Source: Hsuehochloa calcarea
Taxonomy: Eukaryota > Streptophyta > Magnoliopsida > Poales > Poaceae
Length of the DNA stretch: 64,000 bases
Direction of reading: 5' to 3'
Assembly: GCA_036346395.1 (NCBI GenBank)
Contig: CM070596.1
Span: 22,482,177 to 22,546,176 of the forward strand
Part shown: positions 12,800 to 24,932 of the stretch, one piece after another
Numbering within the stretch: position 1 is the stretch's first letter
Layout: every line of letters begins with the position of its first letter
Made by a program: the position numbers and the translations under genes
Notes under the pieces: generated by a model
Seen by the model: only the letters and a program-made list of their open reading frames with translations
Database searches by the model: none
Told to the model about the DNA's origin: nothing

Positions 12800-14797
12800 T
12801 GTAACACACAGCTATTCGGAAGCCAAGATGCTACCAAAAGTTTCATCATACACTTCATTTGCGGAACTATTAATCAATTTGCTCCAAAATTAAATAGTCA
12901 ATACAAAGTAACGAAAAGTATTTAACCGTTCAACCACAGAATATAACCAAGGAATTAAAATTACAGTTCGTCTCTTTAATCAAATAACTTAGCAAAACAT
13001 CTTTATAAATAAGTGAATCTTTGAGGTGTGTGAAACGTGCTTGGACTATGCCCTCCCGCTAGCAACTATATCATCATGGATCACCTAAAAAAATAAACAC
13101 AGGAAAACAAGGGTGAGTCGAAACTCGTGAAGCACCACATCAATCTCACAGTGTATAAAGGAACAAATTAATAATCAAGACAGTAGAACATATCTTTCAC
13201 GAATCTGTGAAACTGCATAGTATGAATGCATACATGGAATGAAAAATTGATCTCTCAACTGCATATACCGGTATAGCGAGTGATACACCCGTCGGTGTTC
13301 ACTTAAGCCCGTACTTCACAAAGTGCGGGGACCCAATCACCGTATGAAGAACGTTTCACACGGTGTCCAGGGTTGCCACATTGGAATGGTGGTCAACACG
13401 CCCACATTGGAATGGTGGGTCTCATATGCCCATATTGGTGATTGGACTTTTAAGTTTCCACTCCGTGACTGGCAGAATCAAATGCATGGCCAAAATGAAA
13501 GTCACGCAACAAAATCTTATCACATCATAATGAAGAATAATACAAGCATACAAACATGAATAACCAATCTAGCAACTCATCCACACATTTTCATCAACCT
13601 TCATTATGATAAGATAAGGTACTTGCCTTCCGCGATGAGTCGAGCTAGGAGGTAACGACGGAATCTCTTCACTCCACCTTACGCCTACATAAATATTTAT
13701 TCAAATAATAATAATAAGTCGTGGCGTGGCTACAAGCGTTTACCATAACCCTCTATCTAATCAACATAACCAAAAACTCAAAATGACGAATTAACTACTC
13801 ACCAATATCGCCCTTCCGATCAGTGATGCGAGAAAAATCGTAATTAAATATCTGTAACTCGAATGACTTGAAACCAGTGCTCAAATACTCTTAACATAAC
13901 AGGATATGAAACTCTAGTTGGTGGAATCCTTTGATTCGCCAAAACATTGGCCTAAACAACGATTGAAAACACTAATGATATCTGCCTGATTTCGAATAGT
14001 GGTAAAGAAAATGACTTAACTTTTATTCTACTGATCCAATGGAGGTGATCTTTATCAACTTGGAAAGATAATTTAAAGGGCTACAATAACCTATTTGGGT
14101 AGGGGTTCTGAATTTGAATGTAACTAGATCAAAACCGAGGAGCAACCGACGGTCTCAAAATCTCGACAAGCAGTAGTGTGCGGTTTAAAATTCATAACTC
14201 CTAAACCACAGGGTGGAATCTCGTGATCTCGATGCCAAAAGAAATCTAAAGAAACGAGGAACAAAACTCTAGGAGACGAAAACCCGAGATTCGGCCTCTA
14301 AGTAATTCATAATGGCCCGACAAGAAAATCTGCCAAAACACATCAGCTGTCCTGAACAGTCGTGGTAAAACTACCATATCTCCTAAACCATAACTCCAAA
14401 TCAGATGATCTCGGTGCCTAAGGAAAGCTAAGATCAAGGGCTACAACTTTTTAAGAGGTGGGAAGATCAGAAAACGTACGGAACTTACCCAAATCCAACG
14501 AACAAATCTGACGCACGACAGGGAGGAGAGTGGCGGCCGGTTGGAGAGGGGGAGGAGTGGGTGGCGGCTTGGGGAGGGGAGTGGGGAGAGAGAGGGGAGA
14601 GGCTAGGGTTTGGGGCGGAGGAAAAAACCCCCCTTTGGCTGGCCCCTCTCATGGGCCCCTCTTGGGCTGCGGCCCAGGCCCAGGCTGTCGGGAGATCGCT
14701 AAAAACTCCCCGCCGATTCAGGAAATTTCAGTTCTTGTTTGCCTTTTCCCTCCCCAACTACTTTTCTAATTACCCGATCCGAATCCAGGGTATTACA
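12800..14797 (-). repeat. 3' LTR of the LARD-like element
   Basis: On the plus strand it starts TGTAACACACAGC and ends GGGTATTACA. It matches 18637-20644 along its length with scattered substitutions and small indels. A G-rich tract at about 14521-14640 holds many runs of three to five G on the plus strand. Confidence 0.85.
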
Positions 14798-14813
14798 TTC
14801 TACCCCCCTTAAC
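14798..14813 (-). other. Polypurine tract of the LARD-like element
   Basis: On the minus strand this reads AAGGGGGGTAGAA directly before the LTR start TGTAATACCC. It would prime plus-strand DNA synthesis. Confidence 0.75.
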
Positions 14814-17800
14814 AGGATTCGACCTCGAATCTGCACGCCAATCTAATCGTAAGGAAACTACGACTCGAATGAAACAGCGATATTCCAAGCTTGGAATTGC
14901 TCAGATACTCGCTTAACACTCGAGCACACCAGACGATGCGTACTTCGCATAAGGACCCGAGACGGTTAACGCGATATGCTAACTTCCAAATTTCTGAAAT
15001 TTTTGGAAACCAAGAGAATCCAACAGGAACTAGAGAGTCCTCATCGCATCCACGCAATGCTAACTCTCCACCAAAAAGGTTAAATCCTAAAATTTGACAT
15101 TTCAACACGAAAACAAATCCATTTTCTAAATAGGCAGTTTACGAATGAACACCACGACAGCCAAAGAAGAAACCACTCCAATGCCCAAATCAAATACTTC
15201 TTTTGGTTTGTCTGAATTAAAATGAATCAGACATGCCAACACAACGCCAACTCAGTTACGGAAAACAACAATCAACAACACATAACTCAAGCGAAATCAG
15301 AAAACGCTTCACTAACCGCAGAAACATCCTTTTCCTCGGTTTCTCTTTAGGAGTAAAACTTCTCTCGAACCTTGGAATTCGAATTCATCGCATACCACAT
15401 GAGCTTAAACCTTTTAATGGAACATCCTCAAATTATGCTCAAACTGAAATACATCATTAACACCATTGTGAAGAGGCTCCATTGAATCCTCCAATTACTC
15501 TAGGCATCTCATTCTACTAATCAACATTAATTTGATTGAAGGCACCCAAAGCGCCACAAAATAGATCCCACACAATCACATTACCTCTAATTTTTAAGAA
15601 CAACTCAAAATCCTCAGTACACACGCTCATGTACTACATCAGAAAGGTTCTATCAATGATCATTCCACTGCTCAGGAAACTCTATTATTCCACTTTCTTT
15701 ACACACACTCATTGTGTGACCAAAGGTCTAGCATAAAAATGTAAAGCCCAGATTCAACCTCTAAGACTCTTACAATGAACTTCCGGTATACTTGATAGGA
15801 AATTCTTTGATCGGATAACTAAAATTCCTGGAATCCAAACAATATCCTCAATCATTAATATCAACATTCCTCACTAATCAAGTAACTGCCTAATGTGATT
15901 AGCTTCACCAAACTTGAACCCCCTAAACCACACTATTCCATTTCACCCACACGACCGCAACATACACATTCGCAAGACTCTAACTAATTGACCAAGTTCC
16001 AAACTTTTGAATATTTCAATATTCCACCGACATAAACAAGGGTTCTTGAATTACAATTCACTATTGGTTTTACTAGTTGTAACAACATAATCAGTTTTAC
16101 CTCAACGGCCATCATTCCTTTTGGATCCAATTCTCTACAAGATGTATATCACCAAATCAATTCTTCCTCCAATGCTCTTGAAATAACTTACAACATCAGG
16201 TCTCACATCAACATATACTTGACCACTACTAATCGGATGCCACTGTATACCCCATAAGATTTTGTAAAACAAATTGATGAAGTGGCAAATAAAATGTTTT
16301 TTTTCAGCACCCGGGAAAAAAAAAAGTTTTCTTTTCGCAACAAACATAAGACCGGGGGAAATAGACAAATGACAAGGATCTCGGAAAAGCAAAAGCGGAG
16401 ACCACAATTGAGGGCACAAGTCCCACAAAAAGAGAATATGAAATCTCAAGTAAAACAAAGCACCACTTTTGACAATCGAGAAACTCCTATGGGGCAAAAA
16501 TAGAAAGTTTAGGCACGCTTCAAGTAAACTGCGAGTTACAAAACTTGACTTTGATCTCGAATACTTCTACTTCACTCTTTCTTTAACAATGAAAGTAATT
16601 CTTTTTTATTATAACGTCACGTTGGCCACTCAAACAAGAAAAGTTGTAAGACCAAATCACATGAATCACTTAAGAACCAATAAAGCTTTCCAACAAGCCA
16701 CTTCCTCAATCCAATCCCAGCTACTACATAAACCATGAACTACAAAAGATCACTGATGCAAAACTTGAAAATTTTCATTTGAGCGATACTACAAGTGACG
16801 ATCAAATTACCTTCTTTCTATAAGAATCGACAACACACTACCAATTTATTGTTGATAATCTTACTAACATCCAGAATAATACACTGTTAACGTAAATTCA
16901 TCATAGTCTACCCTTCCATTGTACAGCTCTCTAAAAACTCACCAAATTGTTTCATACTACTTTATCATCTCGTCCTCAAATAGTGAGTCTACCAAAAGCT
17001 TACAAACTACTACAACAACAACTTTATTTTAGCAGAGATCTACTACACAAATCAAAAGGTTATACCAAAACCCTTTCATTATGGACATGCTATCGTCTGA
17101 CAATTCCACTATCATGAAAGCATAGGCCACCAATTAAATCCACAGTTCAACTCTTATAGATGCTCAACACCAAGCGTCAATACACAATTGTTGCACTCCA
17201 ACCATTTGTTGCTATCAAGCGGCTTCATCAAGAAATCTAGATGCTACCTACTTTCCTTTTCAAATCACATGAACAATCACAAATACATGTTCAACTGTCC
17301 ATCCTCATATTCATATTTCGATGCAAAATCCCGACAAAACTTCCAAAATCATAGCCTTCCATCGATCAAAAAGTCTCAACAACTCTGCAACCAAATTCGT
17401 CCAATTATTCTAGTTAAAATAACTATCTAGAAACTCCTTACATAATATAAAATCATCTAGTATCTATAGATAAGATAACTCCAATATTAATATCCACTAT
17501 GATAATAATCTAGCATCTCCCCAACTTTTCCTTCCCACACAGTAAGATTAATCCACTGAGACCAACTAATCCAACAAGTTTAGGAAAACTAAATAATTTT
17601 AATGATCATACCAGTCATCAATGTTCTACAATTCTTAATAACTCCTTTTAATCCAATTAGGTATAGCCATACTATTAATCATAGTTCATCAAGAACTACC
17701 ACATGACACCATCAAGTTAATCAACTTTCCTTCCAAGGTTCTTGGTTAAGATTGATTATACACCACACTACAGACCCAACTTGATAACCCATACCATATC

Positions 17801-18622
17801 CATTAATTTATTTAATTACAACTTTTAACTTAACCACAACAAGACATCGCTAAAGAGTTTTAATATTTTCTTTTATAGCAGAGAAGCATTCAACTTCAAT
17901 ACTCAAAATACCCAAAAGAAATACATTGGGTCAAAGCTTCCACATGTTAAAGGACTTAAAAAAGAAAACTTTCGTTATCCAAAATACCAAGCTAACAAAT
18001 GAGTCATTTTTTTCCAACAAGAAAGGCAGATTTCTCGTGAAAAAATCAACCTTGCAAATTAACGATGTTCACAAGAAACAACAGATCAACAATCAGGAGA
18101 ACAAATAATAACTTAATAGAACCAACAAAGACCAATAAAAATACATCAACTGCATTGTAAATACTAACCCAAGAAAATTCATCAACCGCAACTATAACAG
18201 GAATAATCAAATTCAAATTCAAGGAAGAAAACAACTTTTCTAAAGAAACATATCCTCAACACCTGTAACTAAGTTACCCGATGTAAACACTTCACCACTA
18301 TCATACAACAAACGGTGATATAACTTGGCCATGCCTATGGCCACAACCACAATCTCTACCTCTCGACTATCATAACCCATAGCAATCACATAATCAAATA
18401 ATAAGTAGTCAGAACAAATTCATAACATAAATCATCAATACAACATAACGGAAGCGTAAATACGATACTCATCTCATTCCCAGCCTACTGTGCACCAGTG
18501 TGTAAAAATTTTAAGTTAATTAACCATTATCAAATTTTGGTTTATTTTACAAGTCCTAAAACAAGTTTTAGCAATTTTAGGTTAACTAAGTTATTAATCT
18601 ATTCACCACGGACCTGAAGCCC

Positions 18623-18634
18623 GCTCTGATACCA
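18623..18634 (-). other. Primer-binding site of the LARD-like element
   Basis: The complement reads TGGTATCAGAGC, the common plant initiator-tRNA-Met primer site, two bases from the LTR edge at 18637. Confidence 0.85.
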
Positions 18635-18636
18635 AC

Positions 18637-20644
18637 TGTAACACCCTGGCTATTCGGAAGCCAAGATGCTACCAAAAGTTTCATCATACACTTCATTTGC
18701 GGAACTATTAATCAATTTGCTCCAAAATTAAATAGTCAATACAAAGTAACGAAAAGTATTTAACCGTTCAACCACAGAATATAACCAAGGAATTAAAATT
18801 ACAGTTCGTCTCTTTAATCAAATAACTTAGCAAAACATCTTTATAAATAAGTGAATCTTTGAGGTGTGTGAAAGCGTGCTTGACTACGCCTCCCGCTAGC
18901 AACTATATCATCATGGATCACCTAAAAAATAAACACAGAAAACATGGGTGAGTCGAAACTCAAGAAGCACCACATCAATCTCACAATGTACAAAGGAACA
19001 AATCAATAATCAAGGCAAGAGAACATATCTTTCACGAACTGTGAAGCTCGCATAGTATGAATGCATACATGGAATGAAAAATGGACCTCTCAACTGCATA
19101 TCTGGGTATAGCGAGTGATACACCGTCGGTGTTTACTTAAGCCCGTACTTCACAAAAAGCACGGACCCAATCACCGTATGAAGAACGTTTCATACGGGTG
19201 TCCGAGTTGCCACATTGGAATGGTGGTCAACACTACCCACATTGGAATGGTGGGTCTCATATGCCCATATTGGACTGATGGGACTTTTAAGTTTCCACTC
19301 CCGTGGACGGTAGGAATCAAATGCATGGCCAAAATGAAAGTCATGCAACAAAATCTTATCACATCATAATGAAGAATAATACAAGCATACAAACATGAAT
19401 AACCAATCTAGCAACTCATCCACACATTTTCATCAACCTTCATTATGATAAGATAAGGTACTTGCCTTCCGCGATGAGACGAGCTAGGAGGTAACGACGG
19501 AATCTCTTCACTCCCTGCCCCACCGCCTACATAAATATTTATTCGAAATAATAATAATAAGTCATGACGTGGCTACAAGCGTTTTACCATAACCCTCTAT
19601 CTAATCAACATAACCAAAAACTCAAAATGACGAATTAACTACTCAGCCAATATCGGCCCTTCTGATCAGCAGTACGAGAAAAATCGTAATTAAATATTTG
19701 TAACTCCGAATGACTTGAAACCAGTGCTCAAATACTCTTAACGTAATAGGCTACGAAACCCTAGTTGGTGGAATCCTTTGATTCGGCCAAAACAGTGGTC
19801 TAAACAATTGTTGAAAACACTAACAGATATCTGCCCAGATTTCAGAATAGTGGTAAAGAAAATGACTTAACTTTTATTCTACTGATCCAATGGAGGTAAT
19901 ATTTATCAACTTGGAAAGATAATTTAAAGGGCTACAATAACCTATTTGGGTGGGGGTTCTGAATTTGAATGTAACTAGATCAAAACCGAGGAGCAACCGA
20001 CAGTCTCCAAAATCTCTGACAAACAGAGTAGTGTGCGGTTTAAAAATTCATGACTCCTAAACCACAGGGTGGAATCTCGTGATCTCGATGCCAAAAGAAA
20101 TCTAAAGAAACGAGGAACAAAACTCTAGGAGACGAAAACCCGAGATTCGGCCTCTAAGTAATTCATAATGGCCCGACAAGAAAATCTGCCAAAACACATC
20201 AGCTGTCCTGAACAGTCGTGGTAAAACTACCATATCTCCTAAACCATAACTCCAAATCAGATGATCTCGGTGCCTAAAGAAAGCTAAGATCAAGGGCTAC
20301 AACTTTCTAAGAGGTGGGAAGATCAGAAAACGTACGGAACTTACCCAAATCCGACGAACAAATCTGGCGCACGACAGGGAGGAGTGTGGCGGCCGGTTGG
20401 AGAGGGGGAGGAGTGGGTGGCGGCTTGGGGAGGGGAGTGGGGAGAGAGAGGGGAGAGGCTAGGGTTTGGGGGGGAGGAAAAACCCCTTTGGTGGGCCCTC
20501 TCATGGGCCCCTCTTGAAGCTGCGACCCAGCCCAGTTGTCGGAAGATCGTTGAAAACCCCACGATTCAGAAATTTCAGTTCTTGTTTGCCTTTTCCCTCC
20601 CCAACTACTTTTCTAATTACCCGATCCGAATCCAGGGTATTACA
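18637..20644 (-). repeat. 5' LTR of the LARD-like element
   Basis: On the plus strand it starts TGTAACACCCTGG and ends GGGTATTACA. It is the partner of 12800-14797. The G-rich tract recurs at about 20371-20485. Transcription would run right to left. Confidence 0.85.
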
Positions 20645-22395
20645 CCAGGCCTTGGGCCTAGAGGCTGGCGGTCAGACCGGCCATGGGCGGCAGTCTAACC
20701 GGCCAGTAAGTGTCTTTGAATTTGGAGCTAGGCCAAAAATAGAGAGTGTAGATAAGAGAGGGGATTCTCCTACGCTTGGTCTCATAATTTTTGGAGCTTC
20801 GAGTCAAAAGTTCTATTCGTTTAAAATTTCTAGAGAGGTTTCAAATTTCCAAGGGGGGATTTTGTCTAAGTCCCTTGCTGGGTGGTCAGACCGGCCCTGG
20901 GTGGCGGTCAGACCGGCCCTCGGTGGCGGTCTGACCGGTTTTGACTTGTTCACCGGCCTTCTTGGCAGCGATGTTTGTTGGTTAGGTCAAGTTCATGGGT
21001 TTCAGTGCATATGTGTTGCATGATGCATGTTTTGACTAACGTGGGTCAAGTTGTGAAGAACTTATTCCCGAAATCGATTTCTTAGTCTATTGTTGTGCAA
21101 GTGGATTGGAGGTCAATGATGATCAACGGCGAGGATGATCGGGACTAGGCTTGGAGAGTTGAGGTTCTGAACAATTGAGGATGATGGATGAAGTCGATGG
21201 ACTCAAGCATGGCGCAAAATGGACAAAGATGACCGAACGGAAAGTTCGGTGGACGGGTTGCATCAAGCGGCGTGGGGGTCGGTGCAAGTGTCATGGTGGT
21301 TTCGATGGGAGCCGGACAGGAGAGACTTGCCGACATGAAGAGAGCCGTTAATCAACTTACACGTGGCGAAGCATGGTATTGCTTCATGAAGTTTGGACTC
21401 GGTCTTTGGAGAAGAAACGAGAAGGGGTATTTTGGTAACTTCACAAAAATACTGCCTTGATGGCTTTTGGCTAAACCGTGGCGCAAGACGGCGCAAGAAG
21501 AAGTGGTTTAGGTCAAGAGAAGATGAAGACGGTGCTTTGAAATACGTACGTGAGTTAAACTCATTTGTGTGTGGGCTTAACGGGTGCCCATTAGGGGAGG
21601 GTGCTGTTTGTGCACCTCACAACCTTTGTATTTTGAAGAAACCCTAGTTTGTGTTTAGGGGGAGATGGTGGAGAGGTTAGGGTTCTAGAGAGTTGAATTG
21701 ATTGTGTGCTCAACTATTGAGTATTCGTTCTTCATGATGGAGTGGCTGTAAACCAACATCTATCTCAAATCAATCCAAGCAATATTCCTCAAGATGATCA
21801 TCTTCTTGTTGTTGCTCTCTATTTTGTTATTTTGGTGCTTTCTTTGATCCTTCGGTTTTTCTTTAATTTCTGGCCTAGATCTTGCTTGCTGTGATATGTG
21901 GGAATACATCTAGGATTATCATGATCATCTTTAACCCATGAGCAAGTTTTTGGATCATATTTCGGTTTTGACTCGGTTTTGGAGCAACCTTCACTCAAAC
22001 GGGAATAGGTTTCTGACATCCTAGAGAAGGTGTGTTCCAAGTTTCGTGAAGTTTGGAGTTGTTGTTCAAAAGTTAGACCTATTTGTGATTTTGTTTTCGG
22101 ACTGATTTTACTGTTCATCGTGCTGGAGGTCAGACCGCCCCTGTGAGAGGTCAGACCGCCCATGTTGAAAGGTCTGACCGTCCAACTCTTTGAGAATTGA
22201 GTTTTTGATGATTTTGGTTATTTTGCTTCGGGGTTTCGATTGGATTCAATACAAGTCTTCCGCTATGCTTGTACATTATATTGATCTGCATAGCTCTCAT
22301 GCTATTGGAGTGAAATATGTGTTGAATCCGATCAAGGTAAAAAAGAGATCATGCTCCTATTCACCCCCCTCTAGTCGCCGTTTCGGTCCAACAAG

Positions 22396-22407
22396 TGGTA
22401 TCAGTGC
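22396..22407 (+). other. Primer-binding site of copia-1
   Basis: TGGTATCAGTGC lies two bases after the LTR end. It differs by one base from the usual TGGTATCAGAGC. Confidence 0.8.
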
Positions 22408-23596
22408 ACGGTTAGTTCAATATTGATCTTAACCGGTCACTGAACTTGACGATGGAGAGTACTCCACCAAGCCGCATGTCTTCGATGGGCTCGACTATGC
22501 CTATTGGAAGAATCGCATGTGTGTCTACCTTCAGAGCGAAGGTCAAGCCATATGGGAGGTTGTTCGAGTCCCGCTCGTTTTGCCCGTGGTTGCTACGCCG
22601 GCTTCAGTGGCCCTCTTAGCTAACAACCATAAGGCAAAGAACCTCCTATATGGCGGACTTGGTAGACAGGAGTATGATAGGATTTGTCACCTTGAGACCG
22701 CGCACGAGATTTGGCACACCCTCGAAACCTACCATGAGGGTTCGTCCCAAATCAAGCAAGTGTGTCAAATAGTTTTTAAGCGAGAATACAACAAGTTCGA
22801 TATGCGTCCTAGAGAGAGCATCGATGATGTATTCACTCGCTTCAACAAGGTGCTCAACTAGTCTCTTGGCTGCAATCAACTCTTGGCTGAGAATGCTACC
22901 CATCTCTTGGCTGCAATCAACACTAAGAAGTGGGAGATGAGGGCTGCCGCCATTGAGGAAAATGTCAATCTCTCTAATCTCACTTTGGAATTGCTATATA
23001 GTAGGCTCAAGACTCATGAGATCAAGAGAGTAGATCATCCTAAGAAGGAGAACATGGCTTTGGTAGCAGACCCTCTCAAGAGATCTTCTGATGGTCTCTC
23101 TGAATCTTCTTATCCATGAAGAGGAACTTGAGAGTATCCCTAAGGCTGAGTTAGCTCTCCTAGCCAAAAAATTCACACGGGCCTATAACAATATGAGAAA
23201 TAAGAAGAAAGGTGGCCCTATGACATGCTATGAGTGCGGAGAGCTCTACCATATCCGGGAAAACTGCCCGAAGCTAAAAGGGAATGGAAACCACAAGGAG
23301 AAGAAAGCAGGTTGGAGGAAGCATAATGTGAACAAGCCTAAGTTCGATGCTGCCAAGCTCATGAAGGCCACTCACTGGGTCCTTGCTGCTCTTGGAGAGC
23401 AATCTATGAGTGATTTGGACTCCAGGAGTGAGGAGGATAAGGAGGATGAGCTCTCTCAAGACAAGAAGAAATGGAAGGCAAAGGACTTCACCAGCATGTG
23501 CTTCATGGCCGACTCTGTCGACATCGATGACATCGATGAGGTACCTTCATCCTATGATGTTCTCTCTACTAGATGTGATACCATCTGTGAGCAACT

Positions 23597-23845
23597 TGTA
23601 ACACCCTGACCCAAAATCGGCTCAATGTCCAGCCCACCGTGGGGCGGACCCGCCACACATAGCACCTCACTTACACTTTCGTCCTCGCTTCGTGTAAAAG
23701 GGTTAACCCGGAGGTGCTACGTTTGGATCCAACAGGCATTATAAACCACTACAACTCACTTGAGACAAGCAATGTGGGACTAATCCCACCACACAACTCC
23801 TCATGGGCCACATGGGCCACTCTACGAGCAGGCCGGGGTATTACA
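23597..23845 (-). repeat. 3' LTR of the TRIM
   Basis: This is a 249-base terminal repeat differing from its partner at only a few positions (for example GTCC/GCCC near 23629 and GAGCAGG/GAGTAGG near 23826), which suggests a fairly recent insertion. Confidence 0.9.
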
Positions 23846-24052
23846 TTCACTTCTTAAGGGTGGCGCCCTCGCAAAGATACCGCATCTGTGGCAAATGCCC
23901 GGAACCACCCCTCGGTACACGTCCGTGCGTCCAGTGCCGGCACATATGCCATGCCATGTGTCCACTCCGGGACCACATGTGCCATGCGTCATATGCCCGC
24001 GCCCCTATCCCGCACGCGCCCGTGCAGCGAAGGTTGATGCTCTGATACCATC

Positions 24053-24301
24053 TGTAACACCCTGACCCAAAATCGGCTCAATGCCCAGCCCACCGTGGGG
24101 CGGACCCGCCACACATAGCACCTCACTTACACTTTCGTCCTCACTTCGTGTAAAAGGGTTAACCCGGAGGTGCTACGTTTGGATCCAACAGGCATTATAA
24201 ACCACTACAACTCACTTGAGACAAGCAATGTGGGACTAATCCCACCACACAACTCCTCATGGGCCACATGGGCCACTCTACGAGTAGGCCGGGGTATTAC
24301 A
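24053..24301 (-). repeat. 5' LTR of the TRIM
   Basis: This is the partner of 23597-23845, with the primer-binding site two bases inside it at 24039-24050. Confidence 0.9.
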
Positions 24302-24932
24302 CAACTGCTTAGCTAGGATAAAGCGTTAGAGTTCACCATGGCTAGGAATAAGGACTTAGAGTCACAAGTTAATAATCTCACACTAAAACTTGTGAATGCT
24401 AAGAATCTTGATGCTGATGAATGTTCATCCTGCCATACTTTATACTCTAAACTTGCTAAACTACAAACTACTCATAATGTTGTCTTGCACCAACTAGAAA
24501 ATGCTAGGACTGAACTAACTGAAGTTAAATCTACTTCATGTGAAAAATGTTTAGAATCTAGCAAGTTGGTTCCATCTGATAAAGCTGAGTCTAGCACTTG
24601 CTCTTTCTGCTTGGAACGTGAACATAAAGTAAATGACATTTTAGAAGCAGTTAGAGCTAAGTATGTCAAGATTAATGACATAATTAATTATGCTTCTTGT
24701 GTTTCATGTGAAGCCTTTAAGCTTGAAGTTGCTATTCATAAGGAGAGGCATGCTAGAGCCATTAAAGGTAAAACTTGTGAATCATGTCTTAATCATGAAA
24801 AAGAGAATGCTTATCTCAAGTATACTTTAGAAAAAATTATCTAAGGGTAAAAAGCAGTTAAACATTATTCTTGACAAGTCCAAAACTCCTTATAAGAAGC
24901 AAGGGTTATGATACAACTTTTCCCAAGACAAG

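Larger units (their letters stand above)
14798..18636 (-). other. Non-coding interior of the LARD-like element
   Basis: This is 3.8 kb of AT-rich sequence on both strands with only short ORFs (longest about 120 codons). I see no zinc knuckle, DSG, YVDD, RNase H or DDE signature. Long interiors without coding capacity are the defining trait of large retrotransposon derivatives. Confidence 0.7.
12800..20644 (-). mobile_element. Large non-autonomous LTR retrotransposon (LARD-like)
   Basis: Two nearly identical long repeats (12800-14797 and 18637-20644, about 2.0 kb each) flank a 3.84 kb interior. Orientation follows from the priming sites. The complement of TGGTATCAGAGC lies two bases inside the right repeat (18623-18634), so the right repeat is the 5' LTR on the minus strand. 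A purine tract (minus-strand AAGGGGGGTAGAA) abuts the left repeat. The interior has no recognisable gag, protease, RT or integrase, so movement would need proteins from another element. Flanking five-base sequences are GCCGG and CCAGG, an imperfect target duplication. It sits inside the copia-1 5' LTR. Confidence 0.85.
12647..22393 (+). repeat. 5' LTR of copia-1, interrupted
   Basis: The LTR starts TGTGGATATTATGGGG at 12647 and ends GGTCCAACA at 22393. The two parts (153 and 1749 bases) are separated by a 7.85 kb element. The right part holds CGGTCWGACCG palindromes at 20669-20679, 20905-20915 and 20927-20937, with relatives near 22130-22175. Compared with the 3' LTR, about 40 bases including the TATA box are missing near 21594. 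Confidence 0.8.
23597..24301 (-). mobile_element. TRIM (miniature LTR retrotransposon)
   Basis: Two 249-base direct repeats (23597-23845 and 24053-24301) flank a 207-base interior. Both start TGTAACACCCTGACCC and end GGGTATTACA. The complement of TGGTATCAGAGC lies at 24039-24050, two bases from the right repeat, so the element reads on the minus strand. The target duplication is perfect: CAACT at 23592-23596 and 24302-24306. There is no coding capacity. The ends resemble those of the LARD-like element. Confidence 0.92.
22451..24930 (+). pseudogene. gag of copia-1, broken and interrupted by a TRIM
   Basis: This is a copia nucleocapsid precursor. The UBN2-type gag domain starts near 22470 with an FDGLDYAYWKNRM motif after an early frameshift. 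It runs through 22861, where an in-frame stop splits it, and resumes at 22883-23119 (KWEMRAAAIEENVNL). A further frame change leads to the zinc knuckle CYECGELYHIRENCP near 23226 and an acidic tail. The TRIM at 23597-24301 cuts the frame. After it, 24338-24844 is a Cys-pair-rich, helix-prone region typical of the C-terminal part of these gags. At 24933 the copia-2 LTR begins, so protease and pol never follow. It cannot yield a working Gag. Confidence 0.8.

Noticed and set aside
16135..16497. Minus-strand ORF of 120 codons inside the LARD-like element
   Set aside because: No gag or pol motif. It is about what is expected by chance for the length of the interior.
18623..18634. tRNA-like sequence
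   Set aside because: This and the sites at 22396, 24039, 42326 and 62424 are retrotransposon primer sites. No cloverleaf can be formed around them.
20466..21023. Plus-strand ORF of 185 codons
   Set aside because: It crosses the edge of the LARD-like LTR into the copia-1 LTR and matches no family.
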